Assembly (NCBI GenBank): GCA_016719945.1
Contig: JADJYE010000006.1
Coordinates: 248,001-312,000, forward strand
Reading direction: 5' to 3'
Source of the DNA: Polyangiaceae bacterium
GTDB lineage: Bacteria; Myxococcota_A; Polyangia; Polyangiales; Polyangiaceae
DNA length: 64,000 bases
In this document: positions 55,711 through 64,000 of the stretch, one piece after another
Layout of the letters: each line of letters starts with the position of its first letter
Numbering within the stretch: the first letter of the stretch is position 1
Translations under genes and position numbers: made by a program
Notes under the pieces: generated by a model
What the model was told of the DNA's origin: nothing
Seen by the model: only the letters and a program-made list of their open reading frames with translations
Database searches by the model: none

Positions 55711-56495
55711 GCTATGAGCGCGCTGCCCGCAAGTACGACCCCGTCGAGCACACCCGAGGGGCCGAAGGAGGCCTGCTCGGGGGCATCGCGTGGGCCATCT
55801 TCGCCGAGGTGTTCCCGACGAAATGGTCGGAGGTCTGGAAGATCATCCCGGTCACCAAGGTGTGGACCGCCGCCCGCCTGGGGTTCAAGGGCGCGACCTG
55901 GCTGTACCGCGCCGGCAGGGCGCTGCGCTCGAAGAAGGCCGCGAAGCTCGCCGAGGGCGCCGTGGGCTATGCCGCCGAAGAGGCGGGCAAGGCGATCGGG
56001 GAGAACTTCACCTTCTCGACGGACGGCGTGAAGGAGGGGTCGAAGAACGTCTTCACGAACCTCCGTGAGGCGGCGCGGGTCGACGACCCCGTCGTGTGCG
56101 ACTCGAGCCAGATCGCCCAGGGGAGCAAGCTCGTCAGCATCAACAAGAAGCCCGCGACCCGCAAGGGCGACAAGACGAAGTGCGACGGCGTCATCAAGGA
56201 CGGCTCACCGAACGTGATGATTGGGGGTGACCCGACCGAGTCCACCGAGATCAACGAGCGCGAGTATTGGATCCCCGGCTTGAACGGCTTCTTCGGGGGC
56301 GCGACGAAGGGTGTCATCCGCGGCATGAGGGACCGCCGCATCCGCTACATGAGCTCGCGGCTCAAGCGCATCGGCAAGAACATCGGGCGCGACGGACTGC
56401 GGGGCGCGCGCGAGGGCGCCATCGACGACATCAAGGACAAGGCCCTCGAGCAGGGCTCGGGCGGCTATATCCCGTTCGGCGGCAGCGCGTTCTAG
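55707..56495 (+). CDS. PAAR-like protein with N- and C-terminal extensions
   Basis: 262 residues. The PAAR-like core (~110-175) has 'DDPVVCDSSQIAQGSKLVSI', 'NKKPATRKGDKTKCDGVIKD' and 'GSPNVMIGGDPTE', i.e. C ... I-x-x-G-S ... V-x-I-N-x-x-P-A-x-R-x-G-D ... C-x-G-x-I-x-x-G-S-x-N-V-x-I-G-G. The N-terminal ~100 residues include a hydrophobic 'GGLLGGIAWAIFAEVF' and basic helices. The C-terminal ~75 residues are Gly/Arg-rich and unassigned. PAAR proteins cap the VgrG spike; the extensions may be a toxin or cargo-binding part. Its 3' end overlaps the convergent DUF2169 gene by 4 nt. Confidence 0.78.
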   Translation: MSYERAARKYDPVEHTRGAEGGLLGGIAWAIFAEVFPTKWSEVWKIIPVTKVWTAARLGFKGATWLYRAGRALRSKKAAKLAEGAVGYAAEEAGKAIGENFTFSTDGVKEGSKNVFTNLREAARVDDPVVCDSSQIAQGSKLVSINKKPATRKGDKTKCDGVIKDGSPNVMIGGDPTESTEINEREYWIPGLNGFFGGATKGVIRGMRDRRIRYMSSRLKRIGKNIGRDGLRGAREGAIDDIKDKALEQGSGGYIPFGGSAF

Positions 56496-59036
56496 CGACC
56501 TACCACCCGCGCGATGGCGAGCGCGACCAGGCTGGTCGGCTCGCCCTCCGCGGCGTCCTGCTTGGCGTGCGGGTCGACGAGCGCCCGCGCCTTGAAGCGC
56601 GGCACCGTCGGCAGGTGCTGCTCGAGCTCTACCGGCAGGTAGAGCGGCAGCGCGGTGGAGGAGCCGGCTGGCGTCACGCTCGCGATCAGGCGCTCGGCTC
56701 CTAGCACCGTGCGCTTCAGGTAGCGGCGCTCGTCCGACAGCCATCGCTCGGCCGTGCTCTCCAGGTAGCCGGCTGGGTAGGCCTTCCCGCTCGCCGCGAA
56801 CGCCTGTCGAAGCCGCGTCAGCCCCGACTCGATCATCGGCAGGGTCACCTTTCGGTTCGAGCGCACGAGGTCGCTGGCGGCGTCGTGCGCCTCCTTGAAC
56901 TTCTTGTCGGTCGCCGCGAGGTGCTCAGAGAGCGAGAGCGAGACGTTGAGCGCCTCGATCGTGTCGAAGCTCACCGCGACCTCCCCCTCCACCGTCACGA
57001 CGGGCCGGACGAGCACGCCGTCCTCGTCGACCGCGTCGAGGACGGCCTTGTGGATCCCGGCGCCGTCGAGCGGCGTGCCGCGCGCGAGCGCGCGCCGCAC
57101 GAGCCGGTCCCCGTCGTCTGCGCTGCGGCCCTCGCGGGCCTTGTCGGTGAGCCAGTCCTTCGAGCCCCCGCGCAGCAGCCTCGCCCACTCGGGGAGGGTC
57201 TTGAGGCGCTCGGCCAGAGAAGGGCTCTGCCACATCAGATCGAAATAGCCCTGCGCTCGCTTCGCGGGCTCGGGGGCGTCGGCCGAGCGGCTCGAGCGGT
57301 TCCCAGGTCGATCCGCGGCCGCGTCGGACGCCCCCGCGACGCCGCTCAGCGCAGCCTTGGCGTCGTGCGCCCGGGCCTCGGCGGGCGCGGTCTCTCGCGC
57401 GTCGCCCATGTAGGAGGGCGCCTTCACGGCCTGAGCGAGCGCGGCGGTCGAGAAGGCGCGGGCCGGCGCCGGCGCAGCGACGGGCGGCGCGGTGACCTGC
57501 GCAGGCGGCGCGACGGCCGCCGGCGCCGCGATCGGGGGGCGCGCTGCCATGGGAGGCGGCGCGACCGGCGCGGGCGACGCGGTGACCTGCGCAGGCGGCG
57601 CGACCGGCGCGACGGGCGCGTGACTGGCAATGGCAGTCGGCGCGACCGCAGGGGGCACGGGGGCGGGGCTCGCAATGGGAGGGGGCGCGGCCGCTGGGGG
57701 TTGCGCTGCGGCCTGGCCGCTCAGGCCGAGCATGCTCAGCCCGATGCGCGAGGCGCCCAGGGTCGTGGCCGCGATGGCCGGCAGCTCGGTGGTCTCGAAC
57801 GACTGCAGCGGAGACATCCCCTGCGGAGGCGCCGCCTGTCCCGAGCTGCTCGCTGGCGGCGCTGGCACGCCTCGCCCGAAGGGCGTCCCCACGTAGGAGT
57901 CCATGGTGGGTGGGTTGGCGAAGCGAGCGGCGTGGTTGCGGCCAGCGAAGGGTAGGCCGTCGTCCGAATGAGAGAGCTCGGCGCCCATCGTGGCCTCCTC
58001 GGGGGGCGCGCACAGACGGCGGATCTCCTCGGCCGGCGTGCGGACGTCGCGGCGCTCGAGCAACACCACGAAGCGCTCGAGACGCGGGAACACCGACGCG
58101 TGAGATCGTGGCGCGCCAGGTGAGCGTGGCGACCTGCCGATCGGTGTCGACGACCAGCGTGTCGCAGCTGAACTCGACCTCGGTCGCGCTCGGCCCCGCG
58201 AAGCCTCGGACGCGGTGCCCGGGCAGGCGCGTGCCCAAGATCGCGCTCTTCGGCGAGAGGTTCTCGAGCACGACGTGGAGATCCGTGGGGAGCCGCTCGA
58301 GCTGTTGATCGGCGGGCGCGACCTGGAAGAACGAGAAATCAGCGTCCTCCGGGACGCCGTGCTCGATCCACGCTTCGGGCCACACGGCCCCGAAGCGTGT
58401 CGCTCGCAGCGAGGCTCCCGCCTCTCCCAGCCCCATCGTGCGCTGCGGCCACGAAGGCGCGACCGGCCCGACGCCGACGAGGGGCACGCTCCAATCGGGC
58501 GGGGAGGGGGAGTGCGCGACGGGGCCGAGGTTCGGCAGGTGGAGGCGCCCGAACCCGTCGCGCACCGGCGAGCGACCGGGTGGGTTGCGTCCGTCGCCGT
58601 CGTTCGCGGCCCGCTCCCACACCAGCGGCATCGACACGAACGGCGCGCCCTCGTGGAGCTCGTCGCGGATGTCGACCCAGCGGTCGGCGCTGATCTCGAA
58701 CGTCTTCTCGAGCTCCCCGGCGCCCAGGTTGGCGACCAGGCGGTGCACGGGCGCCCCGCCCGGTGCAAACGCGGAGCCGATCAACACGACGTCCGCGCGG
58801 CGCTTGGCGATCGCGAAGTCCGACGGGGCGCGCAGGCTCCGCGCCGGGTCGTCGTCCCAGAAGGTGTCCGCGTAGACGATCGGATCTTGCTCGGCCGAGA
58901 GCTGGGCCTCCCCCGCCTCCAGCCTGTACGTCGCCTTGGCCACGATGACGTGAGCGTCCCCGTGGCGTCGCGAGCGCCACGGCACGAGAGCAGCGGGGAT
59001 CCCGGATGGAGAGACGAGCCTGATCGACGAGCTCAC
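56492..59036 (-). CDS. DUF2169-domain T6SS-associated protein, frameshifted
   Basis: About 848 residues after correction. Residues ~1-315 are DUF2169: 'DAHVIVAKATYRLEAGEAQL', 'PSDFAIAKRRADVVLIGSAF', 'EISADRWVDIRDELHEGAPF', 'DTLVVDTDRQVATLTWRA'. Near 58090-58115 one extra base shifts the frame; the next frame continues 'ASVFPRLERFVVLLERRDVR'. Then comes a ~90-residue Pro/Ala-rich linker and a helical C-terminal domain with 'GYFDLMWQSPSLAERLKTLP' and 'VVTVEGEVAVSFDTIEALNV'. DUF2169 proteins occur beside VgrG/PAAR genes and probably assist cargo loading. No signal peptide. Confidence 0.82.
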
Positions 59037-59137
59037 GAGGCCTGGGAGCGTAGCGCATCCGTCGGCTCGAACGTGCCGCTACGCGAGCCTATGGCCGATC
59101 TCGTGCGTCGCAACGCGGGCGAGCGTATAAAAGGCCG

Positions 59138-60577
59138 GTGAGGTGCACGAGGCTCGCCTATCCCGCGTTCGCCGCGGCCCTGGCGATCTCGGCCAGCGCT
59201 CGCGCCGACGAGGCCGGCGCGCCGCCAGCGGCGCCGCCCGCACCGGCTGCGGTCGTGGCGGCGCCGGCCGCTGCGGCGCTTGCGCCCCTGCGCCTCTCCG
59301 AGATCCGAGGCCTCGCTGCCGAGCCCGGGATCGAGCCCGAGGACGTCGGCCTGCTCGTGCCGCGGGTGGTCCTCGCCATTCCCGCGCGCGTCCTGTCGCT
59401 CGCGTTCTTCCCGATCCACCACGCGCTGCGCGTGCTGGAGAAGCACCACCTGATCGAGCACGTCGAGGACCTCCTCTACAACGACGCCCGCACCGCCGCG
59501 ATCTTGCCGGTGCTCACCCTGAGCACGTTCCTCGGCGCGCAGATCGGCATCAAGGCGTTCCACCAAGATCTCGGTGGACACGGCGAGTTCGTAGGGGTGA
59601 AGGCGAGCTGGGGCGTCGACGAGGAGCAGCTGTATGAGCTGTGGTTCCACGCCGCGAAGCTCGGGGGGACGCCGCTCTGGGTCGAGGCCCGGACGATCTA
59701 CGAGGACCACCCCGCGCTCCGCTTCTACGGGTTCGCCGGCGACGCAGACGCGGTCCCCGAGAACGTCGGTCTGGGGCTCGATCCTGGCGCGGTGAGCGTC
59801 GAGACGTTCTACGCGCAGCGCCGCTTCCGGCAGCTGTTGGCGTTCGGCGCGACCGCCGGCGACCGAACCCTCTCGGCGACGGCGGGCGTGCGCAGCCGCC
59901 TGAAGGTGCACGAGTTCGCCCCCGCGCGCGGGCTCGCCCGCGGGGATCGGCAGCTCGCCGCCGTCTACGACACCGCGAAGGTGCCGGGCTATGAGGCCGG
60001 CGCGACCCTGGTCGAGGTCGAGGCGCTCGGCATCCTCGACGCCCGCGACCCGACACCCCACAGCGGCCACGCCTTCCACGCGGAGCTGTTCGCGGGCGGC
60101 GCCGTGCCTGGCGGCGAGTTTCATTATGGCCATTTCGGCGCCGAGGCGACCGGGTACGTCGACCTCTACCACGGCGATCGCCTGCTCGTGCTGCGGCTCG
60201 TCCTCGAGGGGGTCGAGGGAGATCCTGCGAAGGTCCCCTTCGTGGAGCTGCCCTCCCTCGGCGGGCCACACCGGCTGCGGGGCTTCCCGCTGCACCGCTA
60301 TCGCGACGAGAAGCTCTTGCTCGGCACGGTCGAGTACCAATGCCCCATCCACGAATACGTCGCCGGCTCGCTCTATATGGACGTCGGAGAGGTCGCGCCG
60401 GACTACGAGCAGCTGTTCAGGAACCCGGGCTTCCGAGTCGGCGGCGGCGCGGGGCTCGTCCTGAGGAGCAAGAGCAAGGTCTATTTTACCCTCGACGTCG
60501 CGGGCGGTGAGGGCGTGCAGGTGTACGCGACGACCGACCCGCTCCGGGCGTTCGCAGATCGGGACGACGACCTATGA
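59138..60577 (+). CDS. POTRA-less Omp85-family outer-membrane barrel protein
   Basis: 479 residues from GTG 59138 with AAAAGG just upstream. Cleavable signal ending near 'ISASARADEA', then an Ala/Pro-rich spacer. The mature protein shows amphipathic strands throughout: 'EFVGVKASWGVDEEQLYELW', 'LLAFGATAGDRTLSATAGVR'. The C-terminus carries the Omp85/D15 features 'PSLGGPHRLRGFPLHRYRDE' with the R-G-F loop motif, 'GTVEYQCPIHEYVAGSLYMD', 'GGGAGLVLRSKSKVYFTLDV'. No POTRA repeats are visible before the barrel. It may secrete, assemble or anchor the product of the overlapping downstream gene. Confidence 0.78.
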   Translation: MRCTRLAYPAFAAALAISASARADEAGAPPAAPPAPAAVVAAPAAAALAPLRLSEIRGLAAEPGIEPEDVGLLVPRVVLAIPARVLSLAFFPIHHALRVLEKHHLIEHVEDLLYNDARTAAILPVLTLSTFLGAQIGIKAFHQDLGGHGEFVGVKASWGVDEEQLYELWFHAAKLGGTPLWVEARTIYEDHPALRFYGFAGDADAVPENVGLGLDPGAVSVETFYAQRRFRQLLAFGATAGDRTLSATAGVRSRLKVHEFAPARGLARGDRQLAAVYDTAKVPGYEAGATLVEVEALGILDARDPTPHSGHAFHAELFAGGAVPGGEFHYGHFGAEATGYVDLYHGDRLLVLRLVLEGVEGDPAKVPFVELPSLGGPHRLRGFPLHRYRDEKLLLGTVEYQCPIHEYVAGSLYMDVGEVAPDYEQLFRNPGFRVGGGAGLVLRSKSKVYFTLDVAGGEGVQVYATTDPLRAFADRDDDL

Positions 60578-62169
60578 GGAAGGCGATCGTCGCCATGGTC
60601 GTGCTCTCGGCCACTCCGGGGTGCGGAGCCGGTCTGGTGTTCAAGGACCAGCCGGCCGTGTGGCGCCTCGACGACACGCGCAGCATCGCCGAGCCGAAGG
60701 AGCGCGAGTACCTCGCGATTCAATACTTCGCCGACGCCTTCGGGATGCGGACCCTCGAGCGGGCCCTCGAGCTGCGCGACCGGGAGCCTGCGTGGAACGC
60801 GAACGCGCTCGAGGAGGTGCCCGACTCGACCTGGTTCACGAACCGGATCGGCCTGCGCGCGATGACCGCGGAGGAGGTCGCCCGCGGGCCTGCCCTCAAG
60901 GGGCCACCGCGGCCGCCCTACACCATCAAGAGCGGCAAGTCGGGCGGCGGCGCGCTCGGCTTCATCATCGAGGACGCCGACGGCAGAAAGTTCCTGGTCA
61001 AGTTCGACCGGGCCGAGAACCCCGAGATGCAGACGGGGACGAACGTGGTCGTGAACCGGCTGTTCTGGGCCTTCGGCTACAACGTGCCCTCCGACTACGT
61101 CTTCGAGCTCGCGCGCGACGAGCTGTCGATCAGCAAGAAGGCGACCGCGAAGGACCGCTTCGGCAACAAGATCCCGTACACGGCCGAGATGCTCGACGCT
61201 GCCCTCTCGGCGGGGCCGCCCCCTCAGGCGGGCCGCTATCGCGCGACGGCCAGCGAGTACCTGTCCGGAGTGCCGAAGGGGGGCTTCCCCATGGAGGGCG
61301 TGCGCGCGGACGACCCCAACGACGTCATCCCTCACGAGCACCGGCGGGAGCTGCGCGGCCTGCGCGTCCTCGCCGCGTGGCTCAATCACACCGACATGAA
61401 GGAGGACAACACCCTCGACATGTACGTGACCGAGGGGAGCGACAAGTTCCTGCGCCATTACTTCGTCGACTTCGGCGAGGCCCTCGGCGCGCACGGCGCA
61501 GAGAAGCGCCGGCTCGAGGACGGCTACGAGTACTATTTCGACTGGGAGAACCAGGCGAAGGCGCTGGTGTCGCTGGGCCTATGGACCCGACCCTGGGAGA
61601 ACCTCAAGGACTCCGGCTTCAAATCGCTCGGGGTCTTCAGCGCGGAGGGCTTCGACCCCACGTTATGGCGCGAGGCCTACCCCTATTTCCCGTTCAGCGA
61701 GATGGCTCGCAGCGACGCCTTCTGGGGCGCCAAGATCGTCACGCGGTTCACGCGGGAGCAGATCGAGGCGGTCGCGAGCGAGGCGCGCTTCAGCGAGCCC
61801 GGCGCGACGGCGCACCTGGTCGAGGCGTTGATGGGCCGGCGGCTCGCGATCGGGCGCACCTGGCTCGAGGCGCTGTCTCCGCTCGACGCGCTCGCGGTGG
61901 AGGACGGGCGGCTGTGCGCGACGGATCTCGGGGTCGCGCACGGCATCGTGAAGTATGGCGTGCTCGAGCGGCTGGGGGAGGGCGACGAGGTCGCCGAGAG
62001 CGCCGACGTGGGCGCCCTCGCCAGGGCTTGCGTGGCGCTGCCGAAGGGCGAAGGCTACGCGGTCGTGCGGCTGCGCTCGCGCCGAGGGGACACGGCGAAG
62101 CCTGCGATGGAGGTGCACCTGATGCTGGGGCCGGGCGCCAGGGTGCTCGGGCTCGTGCGGGACCCTTAG
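60574..62169 (+). CDS. Exported lipoprotein with predicted protein-kinase-like fold
   Basis: 531 residues; ATG overlaps the Omp85-like stop (ATGA). A short signal ends 'VVLSATPGCGAG', a plausible lipobox. Kinase-like features: 'PYTIKSGKSGGGALGFIIED' (glycine-rich), 'GRKFLVKFDRAENPEMQTGT' with a candidate ATP-binding Lys (~143), 'NVVVNRLFWAFGYNVPSDYV', the catalytic-loop-like 'AAWLNHTDMKEDNTLDMYV' (H-x-D-x-K-x-x-N, ~270-280) and 'RHYFVDFGEALGAHG' (D-F-G, ~299-301). The order matches HipA/CotH/FAM20-type kinases. Alternatively it is a catalytically dead scaffold. The C-terminal ~200 residues are unassigned. Confidence 0.72.
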   Translation: MRKAIVAMVVLSATPGCGAGLVFKDQPAVWRLDDTRSIAEPKEREYLAIQYFADAFGMRTLERALELRDREPAWNANALEEVPDSTWFTNRIGLRAMTAEEVARGPALKGPPRPPYTIKSGKSGGGALGFIIEDADGRKFLVKFDRAENPEMQTGTNVVVNRLFWAFGYNVPSDYVFELARDELSISKKATAKDRFGNKIPYTAEMLDAALSAGPPPQAGRYRATASEYLSGVPKGGFPMEGVRADDPNDVIPHEHRRELRGLRVLAAWLNHTDMKEDNTLDMYVTEGSDKFLRHYFVDFGEALGAHGAEKRRLEDGYEYYFDWENQAKALVSLGLWTRPWENLKDSGFKSLGVFSAEGFDPTLWREAYPYFPFSEMARSDAFWGAKIVTRFTREQIEAVASEARFSEPGATAHLVEALMGRRLAIGRTWLEALSPLDALAVEDGRLCATDLGVAHGIVKYGVLERLGEGDEVAESADVGALARACVALPKGEGYAVVRLRSRRGDTAKPAMEVHLMLGPGARVLGLVRDP

Positions 62170-63125
62170 CCCCCGCCGGCGTACTCCCAGCCGAAGCGCC
62201 CCTTGATGCACAGGTGCCCCTCGGTCACTGACGACTCGACGGGTGAGGTCACGCGGACGATGCGGTTGTCTTGAACGCGCAGGGTGAGCGCGCAGCCCAC
62301 GCCGCAATAGGGGCAGGTGGTGGTGGTCTCGGTCTGCCTCGACTCGTCCCATTGCCCCGCCTCGCGCAGGTCGTGCTCCCGCTTGAAGACGAGCGCGCCG
62401 GTCGGGCACACGCCGATGCAGTTGCCGCAGAAGACGCACGCCGAGTCGTCGAGCGGGGTGTCGAGCTCGGTCGAGATGCGGGCCTCGAAGCCGCGCCCGG
62501 CCACCGCAATGGCGAACGTGTTCTGCGCGTCAGCGCCGCAAGCCTCGACACATTTGTAGCAGAGGATGCACTTGTCGTAGTCGCGCACGAACAGATCGTT
62601 GTCGACCTTCGGAGGCTGGCCGACCGTCGCGGCGAGCTCGCCGGTCGTCGCCTGGTGGTGGCCCGCGTGCGCGCGGTCTCGCGCGCCGGCCTCGGCCCGC
62701 GGAGCCCGGGGGCCGAAGCGCTCGGGCTCCGCGCCATAACGCTGCATCAGGTCCGCGATGCCGGGCGTCGCCGAGAGATCGACGCTCGAGCCGAGCAGCT
62801 CGAGCACCAGCCGCCGAGAGGTGAGCACGCGCGCCGAGTCGGTGCTCACCACCATCTTGGGCTCGACCTTGCGCGAGCACGAAGGCACCAGGGTGCGCGA
62901 GCCCTCGAGCTCCACGACGCACACCCGGCACACGTTGACCGGGGTCAGGTTCTTCGCGAAGCACATCGTCGGCGTGTCGATGCCGAGCGCGCTGCAGGCG
63001 TCGAGGATCGTCGAGCCCTCGGGGACCTCGGCGGCGCGCCCGTCAATGGTGAGGGTGACGGTGCGCGCGGGGCCGGGCGCGGGTCCGCGGCCCTTGCTCG
63101 CGGGGTAGAGCGGCAATCGGATCAC
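62166..63125 (-). CDS. NuoG-like iron-sulfur subunit, formate dehydrogenase alpha N-terminal part only
   Basis: About 319 residues from GTG 63125, overlapping the upstream stop (GTGA). Domains: 2Fe-2S ferredoxin with 'MCFAKNLTPVNVCRVCVVEL' and 'LVPSCSRKV'; His-Cys region with 'HAGHHQA'; two 4Fe-4S sites 'CILCYKCVEAC' and 'CVFCGNCIGVCPTGAL'; then the Fe4S4 start of a molybdopterin oxidoreductase, 'TTTCPYCGVGCALTLRVQDN' and 'GHLCIKGRFGWEY'. It then ends abruptly with A-G-G-G and a stop, so the ~550-residue molybdopterin catalytic domain of FdhA is absent. The reverse strand beyond is occupied by the kinase-like lipoprotein gene. Confidence 0.85.
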   Translation of the reverse strand: MIRLPLYPASKGRGPAPGPARTVTLTIDGRAAEVPEGSTILDACSALGIDTPTMCFAKNLTPVNVCRVCVVELEGSRTLVPSCSRKVEPKMVVSTDSARVLTSRRLVLELLGSSVDLSATPGIADLMQRYGAEPERFGPRAPRAEAGARDRAHAGHHQATTGELAATVGQPPKVDNDLFVRDYDKCILCYKCVEACGADAQNTFAIAVAGRGFEARISTELDTPLDDSACVFCGNCIGVCPTGALVFKREHDLREAGQWDESRQTETTTTCPYCGVGCALTLRVQDNRIVRVTSPVESSVTEGHLCIKGRFGWEYAGGG

Positions 63126-64000
63126 GAGGAGGCCTTTCCGAGGGCGCCGAGCTCTCTCACGGCGCTCTCGATGGCGCTCGAGGCCGTCTGCCCGAGCCCG
63201 CAGATGGAAGCGTCTCGCATGACCTGACCGAGATCGGCCAACAGCGCGAGCTCGTCGGCAGGGGAAGACCGGGGTTTGTTGCGGACGAGCCGCGCGACGA
63301 GCTCCTCCTGGCGCACGGTGCCGACGCGGCACGGGACACACTGGCCACAGCTCTCGTCCCGGAAGAAGCGCGCGATGCGCTCGAGCACCGGGCCGAGCGG
63401 AATGGTGTCGTCGAGGACGAGGACGACGCCGGAGCCGAGGGTCGCCCCCACCTTGCGGGTGTCCTCGAAGGTCAGCGGCACGTCGAGCCCAGCCTTGCCC
63501 ACGAACGTGCCCGCGGCGCCGCCGAGCAGCACGGCCTGCACGGCGGAGGCCCCCGCGAGCTCGAGCAGCTCGGAGAGCTTCGCCCCGAAGGGCAGCTCGT
63601 AGAGGCCAGGGTGGGCGACCTTGCCCGAGACGCAGAAGAGGCGCGTGCCTGGAGAGCTGGGCGTGCCGAGGGAGCGATACGCGGCTGCGCCCTCGCTGAG
63701 GATCCCCTGCACGTTGACGAGGGTCTCGACGTTGTTCACCAGCGTCGGCCGTCCGAAGAGCCCCGCCTCGACGGGGAACGGGGGCTTGGTGCGCGGCTCG
63801 CCGCGGAAGCCCTCGAGCGACGCGAACAGCGCGGTCTCCTCGCCACAGATGTACGCGCCCGCGCCGCGCCGCAGCTCGATGTGAAAACGTGCTCCCCTGC
63901 CCATGACGTCGTCGCCGAGCAGGCCGCGCGCGCGCGCCGCCTCGATCGCTCCGCTGAGCCGCTCGTGAGCCAACGGGTATTCGGCGCGCACGTACAGGAA
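63122..64000 (-). CDS. NuoF-like NADH-binding diaphorase subunit, cut by window edge
   Basis: The frame is open to the right edge, so the N-terminus is missing; 292 residues are visible. FMN/NADH domain: 'RRGAGAYICGEETALFASLE' and 'TKPPFPVEAGLFGRPTLVNN' followed by V-E-T-L. SLBB domain around 'GTRLFCVSGKVAHPGLYELP'. C-terminal 4Fe-4S: 'ESCGQCVPCRVGT' with a fourth Cys in 'ASICGLGQ'. This is the 51-kDa-type subunit of Complex I, NAD-reducing hydrogenases and NAD-dependent formate dehydrogenases, passing electrons between FMN/NAD and iron-sulfur clusters. Overlap with the NuoG-like gene shows they form one complex. Confidence 0.9.
   Translation of the reverse strand, partial: FLYVRAEYPLAHERLSGAIEAARARGLLGDDVMGRGARFHIELRRGAGAYICGEETALFASLEGFRGEPRTKPPFPVEAGLFGRPTLVNNVETLVNVQGILSEGAAAYRSLGTPSSPGTRLFCVSGKVAHPGLYELPFGAKLSELLELAGASAVQAVLLGGAAGTFVGKAGLDVPLTFEDTRKVGATLGSGVVLVLDDTIPLGPVLERIARFFRDESCGQCVPCRVGTVRQEELVARLVRNKPRSSPADELALLADLGQVMRDASICGLGQTASSAIESAVRELGALGKASS

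Noticed and set aside
59126..59134. TATAAAAGG as a -10 promoter box before the Omp85-like gene.
   Set aside because: It lies only a few bases before the GTG start; the AAAAGG part fits a ribosome-binding site better.

Overview
The window looks like a chromosomal segment of a myxobacterium-type organism (Myxococcota, probably Polyangia). It is very GC-rich and densely coded on both strands. Many predicted lipoproteins have long Gly/Ser/Ala-rich linkers just after the lipobox cysteine. There is a MYXO-CTERM-like C-terminus on a subtilase, DUF4215-type Cys-rich repeats, an Lhr helicase and an orphan type VI secretion (T6SS) VgrG island. No rRNA, tRNA, CRISPR array, insertion sequence or prophage was seen, and no gene-free stretch exceeds about 230 bp.

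Layout. 1-4.2 kb: tail of an unknown gene, then TRAP-transporter permeases DctQ and DctM. 4.2-10.6 kb: amidase, DUF2914 lipoprotein, M15-like peptidase, glutaredoxin-like protein, histidine phosphatase, DUF3108-like lipoprotein and a CelD-like GNAT. 10.6-16.5 kb: Lhr helicase and two lipoproteins. 16.7-24.0 kb (minus): subtilase, SLT-fold lipoprotein, class V aminotransferase and an esterase with an N-terminal CBM48-like domain. 24.1-29.2 kb: DUF4185 lipoprotein, ComM/YifB ATPase, Uma2 protein with a repeat tail, and divergent MAPEG and sterol-desaturase genes around a palindrome. 29.1-33.8 kb: esterase, membrane glycosyltransferase-like protein, propeller-like protein and Cys-rich lipoprotein. 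33.9-37.4 kb (minus): B-box membrane protein, TerB-like protein and a kinase-like/alpha-beta-hydrolase fusion. 37.5-42.5 kb: lipin-like phosphatase lipoprotein, acyl-CoA synthetase, thioredoxin-like lipoprotein, membrane protein. 42.5-47.8 kb: small lipoprotein, recA, ssb, PilZ protein, astacin-like protease, TPR lipoprotein. 47.9-50.9 kb: large DUF4215 lipoprotein and a strong hairpin. 51.0-59.0 kb: T6SS island (lysozyme, VgrG, SMC/RecF-like ATPase, two DcrB-like proteins, PAAR-like protein, convergent DUF2169 protein). 59.1-62.2 kb: POTRA-less Omp85-type barrel translationally overlapped with a predicted exported kinase-fold lipoprotein. 62.2-64.0 kb (minus): NuoG-like iron-sulfur subunit and NuoF-like subunit of a formate-dehydrogenase-type diaphorase, cut by the right edge.

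Sequence quality matters here. About nine genes carry one or two single-base frame changes, often in homopolymers, and VgrG has an in-frame TGA. In each frameshifted gene the protein continues sensibly in the next frame. That is more easily explained by uncorrected long-read errors than by mass gene decay, so I annotate these genes across the break.

The most interesting candidates are the exported kinase-fold lipoprotein with its Omp85 partner, the ATPase-containing VgrG island, the TerB/kinase-hydrolase pair and the lipin-like lipoprotein.
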